Assembly: GCA_934692625.1 (NCBI GenBank)
Contig: CAKUUC010000011.1
Coordinates: forward strand, 17,316-81,315
Origin: an uncultured Candidatus Melainabacteria bacterium
GTDB taxonomy: Bacteria > Cyanobacteriota > Vampirovibrionia > Gastranaerophilales > Gastranaerophilaceae
DNA length: 64,000 nt
Direction: 5' to 3'
Under the pieces are notes generated by a model that searched no databases, was not told where the DNA came from, and was given only the letters and a program-made list of their open reading frames with translations. Of the stretch, positions 61,279-64,000 are shown one piece after another. The first letter of the stretch is position 1; each line of letters begins with the position of its first letter. The position numbers and the translations under genes are program-made.

Positions 61279-63267
61279 ATGAGTATATATTTATTGGAAG
61301 TTGGAACAGAGGAATTACCTTACAAGTTTATTCCGCAAGCGATTGAGCAATTGAATAGCGGTTTCAAAAACTTTTTGAATGATAATAAAGTTAAATTTGA
61401 TGATATAAAAGTTTATGCAACTCCGAGAAGACTTGCAGTAATTATTGATGGTTTGGAAGATAAAACCGCTGATGAAGAAAAAATTGTTAAAGGACCTGTA
61501 AAAACTGTTGCGCTTGATGCTGACGGTAATTTGACAAAAGCCGGTGAAGGTTTTGCAAGAAAAAATAACTTAACAAAAGATGATTTGTATGTTCAAGACA
61601 ATTACTTGTATGCAAAAATCTTGGTTAAAGGTAAATCTATTGCCGAATTGTTGCAAGATAATGTTCCGTCAATATTTATGAGGCTTCAAGGTTCTCACTT
61701 TATGAGATGGGGCTATAATGATGAAAAATTCTCAAGACCTATTAAATGGATTGTTTCAATCTTAGACGATAAAGAAGTTAAAATTAAAATTATTGATAAA
61801 GAATCTTCAATCTATTCAAGAGGTCACAGATTCTCAGAACAAAAAGTTTTGATAGATAATCCTAAAAATTATCTTGAAATTATGCGCAAAGTTTATGTAA
61901 TTGCAGACCAAAATGAACGTAAACAAATCATTATAAAAAAAGCGGAAGAGGTTGCTCAAACAGTAGGTGCAAAACCTTATTATACTGATGATTTGTTGGA
62001 TGAAGTTACATTTATTACTGAATATCCTGTTCCTGCAATTTGTGAATTTGACCCGAGATATTTGGATATTCCTGAAGAAGTTACTGTTACTGTTATGGCT
62101 GTTCACCAACGTTATTTTGCGTTGTATAAAGATGGTAAACTTACTAACAAATTTATTACAATGACAAATTATATCGGTAATGAATTCAAAAACGTTCAAG
62201 CCGGTAATGTTCGTGTAATCAAGGCAAGACTTGATGATGCTGTATTCTTCTTTAATGAAGATACTAAAAAGCCTTTGGCAGATTACGTTGAAGCATTGAA
62301 AGGTGTAACCTTCCAAAAAGGCATGGGTACTATGTTTGACAAAACACAAAGACTTATCAAATTGTCTGAAAATATTGCTAATGATTTGAAAGTTCCGGTT
62401 GAAGATGTTAAAAGAACCGCGCTTTTATGTAAGGCTGATTTGACAACTAATTTGGTGTTTGAGTTTACTGAATTACAAGGTTTTATTGGTTCTGACTACG
62501 CAAGAGTTTCCAAAGAGAATGATAAAGTTGTTCAAGGTATAAAAGAACACTACTTCCCGCTAAATGCAGAAAGCGAAACAGCAAAAGGACTAGAAGGTCA
62601 AATTGTTGGTATTGCGGATAAAATTGATACTGTTTGTGCTGTATTTGCAGCAGGCAAAAAGCCTACAGGATCTTCTGACCCATTGGGTGTAAGAAGAGCG
62701 GCGCTAGGTGTTATTAGAACAGTTTTGGATTCTAATTTGAATATTAATATTGATAAATATATTAAAGAGGCGTTGAAATTGTTACCGGTACAAAGAGATT
62801 GTGCTGAAGAAGTTAATGAATTTTTCGTACAAAGAATGATTATTTTCTTGGGTGATAAGTTCAATAAAAATGTATTAGAAGCGTGTGCTACTAAAAATCC
62901 GTTGTTAAATATCGCAGATTATGCAAAACGTGTTGAGATTGTTGAAAAATTGAACGCTCCTCAACTTGTCGAAAATGCTAATCGTGTTATCAGAATTTTA
63001 AAAGATAATAGAGTTGATAATATTGATGAAAAATACTTTGTAGAAGATGCAGAAAAGGCTTTGTATACAGCGGTTAAGAAGGTTGTTGAAACCGAAAATT
63101 ATGAACAATATTTAACAGATTTGCAAAATCTTAATCCGTATGTTACAAAATTCTTTGATGACGTTTTGGTAATGGATAAAGACGAAAACGTTAAAAACAA
63201 CAGATTAGCGTTGTTGACAATGTTGAAAAATAAATATGATTATTTGACAGATTTTAGTAAACTGTAA
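61279..63267 (+). CDS. glyS: Glycine--tRNA ligase beta subunit
   Basis: 662 residues: YLLEVGTEELPYKFIPQAIEQ at the start, KGPVKTVALDADGNLTKAG, GSHFMRWGYNDEKFSRPIKW, ICEFDPRYLDIPEEVTVTVM, DDAVFFFNEDTKKPL, SSDPLGVRRAALGV in the HD-like region and a DALR-type anticodon domain at the end. It recognises tRNA-Gly for the GlyQ catalytic subunit (8.4-9.2 kb). The window also has one tRNA-Gly. Ribosome site GAAGGA. Confidence 0.97.
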   Translation: MSIYLLEVGTEELPYKFIPQAIEQLNSGFKNFLNDNKVKFDDIKVYATPRRLAVIIDGLEDKTADEEKIVKGPVKTVALDADGNLTKAGEGFARKNNLTKDDLYVQDNYLYAKILVKGKSIAELLQDNVPSIFMRLQGSHFMRWGYNDEKFSRPIKWIVSILDDKEVKIKIIDKESSIYSRGHRFSEQKVLIDNPKNYLEIMRKVYVIADQNERKQIIIKKAEEVAQTVGAKPYYTDDLLDEVTFITEYPVPAICEFDPRYLDIPEEVTVTVMAVHQRYFALYKDGKLTNKFITMTNYIGNEFKNVQAGNVRVIKARLDDAVFFFNEDTKKPLADYVEALKGVTFQKGMGTMFDKTQRLIKLSENIANDLKVPVEDVKRTALLCKADLTTNLVFEFTELQGFIGSDYARVSKENDKVVQGIKEHYFPLNAESETAKGLEGQIVGIADKIDTVCAVFAAGKKPTGSSDPLGVRRAALGVIRTVLDSNLNINIDKYIKEALKLLPVQRDCAEEVNEFFVQRMIIFLGDKFNKNVLEACATKNPLLNIADYAKRVEIVEKLNAPQLVENANRVIRILKDNRVDNIDEKYFVEDAEKALYTAVKKVVETENYEQYLTDLQNLNPYVTKFFDDVLVMDKDENVKNNRLALLTMLKNKYDYLTDFSKL

Positions 63268-63360
63268 GAATTGTAAACTTTTGTAAAAACAATTCAAAAA
63301 ATAGTCAATTATTTTATTTATGATACTTATTAAATATGCAAGGTTAGAAATGAGGTAGGC

Positions 63361-63678
63361 ATGTTTGACCGATTAAAAAACTTAGAAATAGTAAAAAAGA
63401 TTAAAGAAAATGTTAATCCAAAGTTTAATTGGTTGGCATTTTCCCATAAGAATAAATTAGACAAAAGCACCACAGACTTTTTAGAAGCGATAACCGGTGT
63501 AGATGAAGTAGAAAGTATTTCTGACGAACAAGGGCTGGAAGCAATGGTCAGAAGCCAACTCAAAGAGGAATTTCCTCATATCGAAAAGATGAAATCCTAT
63601 GAGTTGTTAGTAGATGCGGTAGTGCATAATTTGAAGAAAAAACAGCTTCAAGCCGACGATAACCTTGATATTGAATAA
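63361..63678 (+). CDS. Hypothetical protein, 105 residues
   Basis: MFDRLKNLEIVKKIKENVNP, then a mostly helical soluble protein ending in acidic residues. No family recognised. A good ribosome site (GAGGTAGGC) and a terminator right after the gene support it as real. It lies 93 bases after glyS. Confidence 0.65.
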   Translation: MFDRLKNLEIVKKIKENVNPKFNWLAFSHKNKLDKSTTDFLEAITGVDEVESISDEQGLEAMVRSQLKEEFPHIEKMKSYELLVDAVVHNLKKKQLQADDNLDIE

Positions 63679-63704
63679 TAGGTTATAAAATTAAACAAAT
63701 CAAA

Positions 63705-63734
63705 AATGATACCCTTTTATGGGTATTATTTTTT
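63705..63734 (+). terminator. Terminator
   Basis: AATGATACCC / GGGTATTATT followed by TTTT. Confidence 0.85.
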
Positions 63735-63744
63735 GCAAATGTTT

Positions 63745-63850
63745 TAATCTTTTCAGAATGACGTGCCCTTTGGTAGGAATACCAACTTGTCACTCTGAAC
63801 AGCACGAACGATAGTGAGTGCGTAGATTCAGAGTCTGTTTTTATGTGGAT
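63745..63850. repeat. Dispersed hairpin repeat, cluster F
   Basis: TTTTCAGAATGACG start, then CACTCTGAACAGCACGAAC...GATTCAGAGTC, a variant in which both stem arms carry ACTCTGAA / TTCAGAGT. Leads into the third promoter copy. Confidence 0.75.
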
Positions 63851-63907
63851 TATTGAACGAGTATTTATTTCGAAATATTTCCAAACGTTACAAAATGTAA
63901 ATTTAAG

Positions 63908-63935
63908 TTTAAGTCCTCAAAATTATTGATATAAT
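63908..63935 (+). promoter_or_regulatory. Extended -10 promoter, copy 3 of the repeated promoter
   Basis: TTTAAG, 16 bases, TGA-TATAAT at 63930-63935; GTTACAAAATGT lies upstream as at the other copies. Confidence 0.7.
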
Positions 63936-63941
63936 TGCTTT

Positions 63942-63961
63942 ATGGTATGGTATGGTATGGT
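63942..63961 (+). repeat. (ATGGT)4 microsatellite at the predicted transcription start
   Basis: Four ATGGT units then TGGGCGGGGCGG, six bases after TATAAT. The gene it serves lies beyond the window; the frame from the first ATG (MVWYGMVGRGGV) is open to the edge. Confidence 0.9.
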
Positions 63962-64000
63962 TGGGCGGGGCGGTGTACTTATGCGAAAAAATACTCCATA

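Noticed and set aside
61834..62349. 171-residue minus-strand frame inside glyS
   Set aside because: Antisense shadow of a conserved gene with low-complexity Phe/Ile/Asn composition.

Overview
The window looks like a chromosomal segment of a non-photosynthetic, gut-type relative of Cyanobacteria (Gastranaerophilales / Melainabacteria / Vampirovibrionia). The basis is the strongly A+T-rich sequence, three prepilin-like proteins starting with the FTLAEVLI-type segment typical of that group, a diderm envelope (OmpH/Skp, an Omp85/TpsB-type barrel protein), a flagellar FlhA end, and anaerobic metabolism (pyruvate formate-lyase). The lineage is an inference from these traits; no rRNA is present to confirm it.

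Layout. 1-5 kb: end of flhA, yidD, a repeat-rich promoter region, an orphan zinc-peptidase-like gene, a sigma factor joined to a prepilin peptidase, and a ribbon-helix-helix regulator. 5-9 kb (minus): glyQ followed by two amino-acid permeases. 10-13 kb: a pyruvate formate-lyase split into two genes, then gatD. 13-18 kb: clpB, an orphan sugar-type ABC permease, tRNA-Gly. 18-26 kb: accessory and lineage-restricted genes (a Kelch-like gene between perfect 32-bp repeats, an acyltransferase, small HTH regulators), then mazG-folE2. 26-36 kb: a toxin-like mini-gene, ftsH, and a cell-wall block on the minus strand (GH13 enzyme, LysM protein, HU, SpoIID, Slt), then mscS-rlmH. 37-43 kb: three orphan peptidase-like genes and another prepilin. 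43-52 kb: nth, DUF2339, ompH, TpsB-like protein, bioD-bioA, and a response regulator/kinase pair. 53-64 kb: a tandem-repeat block, a prepilin, rlmN cluster, ispG, a secreted-protein/TPR/glycosidase operon, and glyS.

Three genome-scale themes stand out. First, a dispersed family of hairpin repeats whose stems change in a compensated way; three of the clusters end in the same promoter, an extended -10 TATAAT followed six bases later by an (ATGGT)4-5 microsatellite that begins at the expected transcription start. Second, many genes have a -10 hexamer exactly six bases upstream of ATG and no ribosome binding site, which suggests leaderless mRNAs. Third, several lineage-type orphan proteins carry recognisable peptidase signatures (HExxH, M49-like, subtilase-like). 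Other notable items are the split pyruvate formate-lyase, an attenuator-like RNA switch ahead of the response regulator gene, and a 31-residue type-I-toxin-like peptide.
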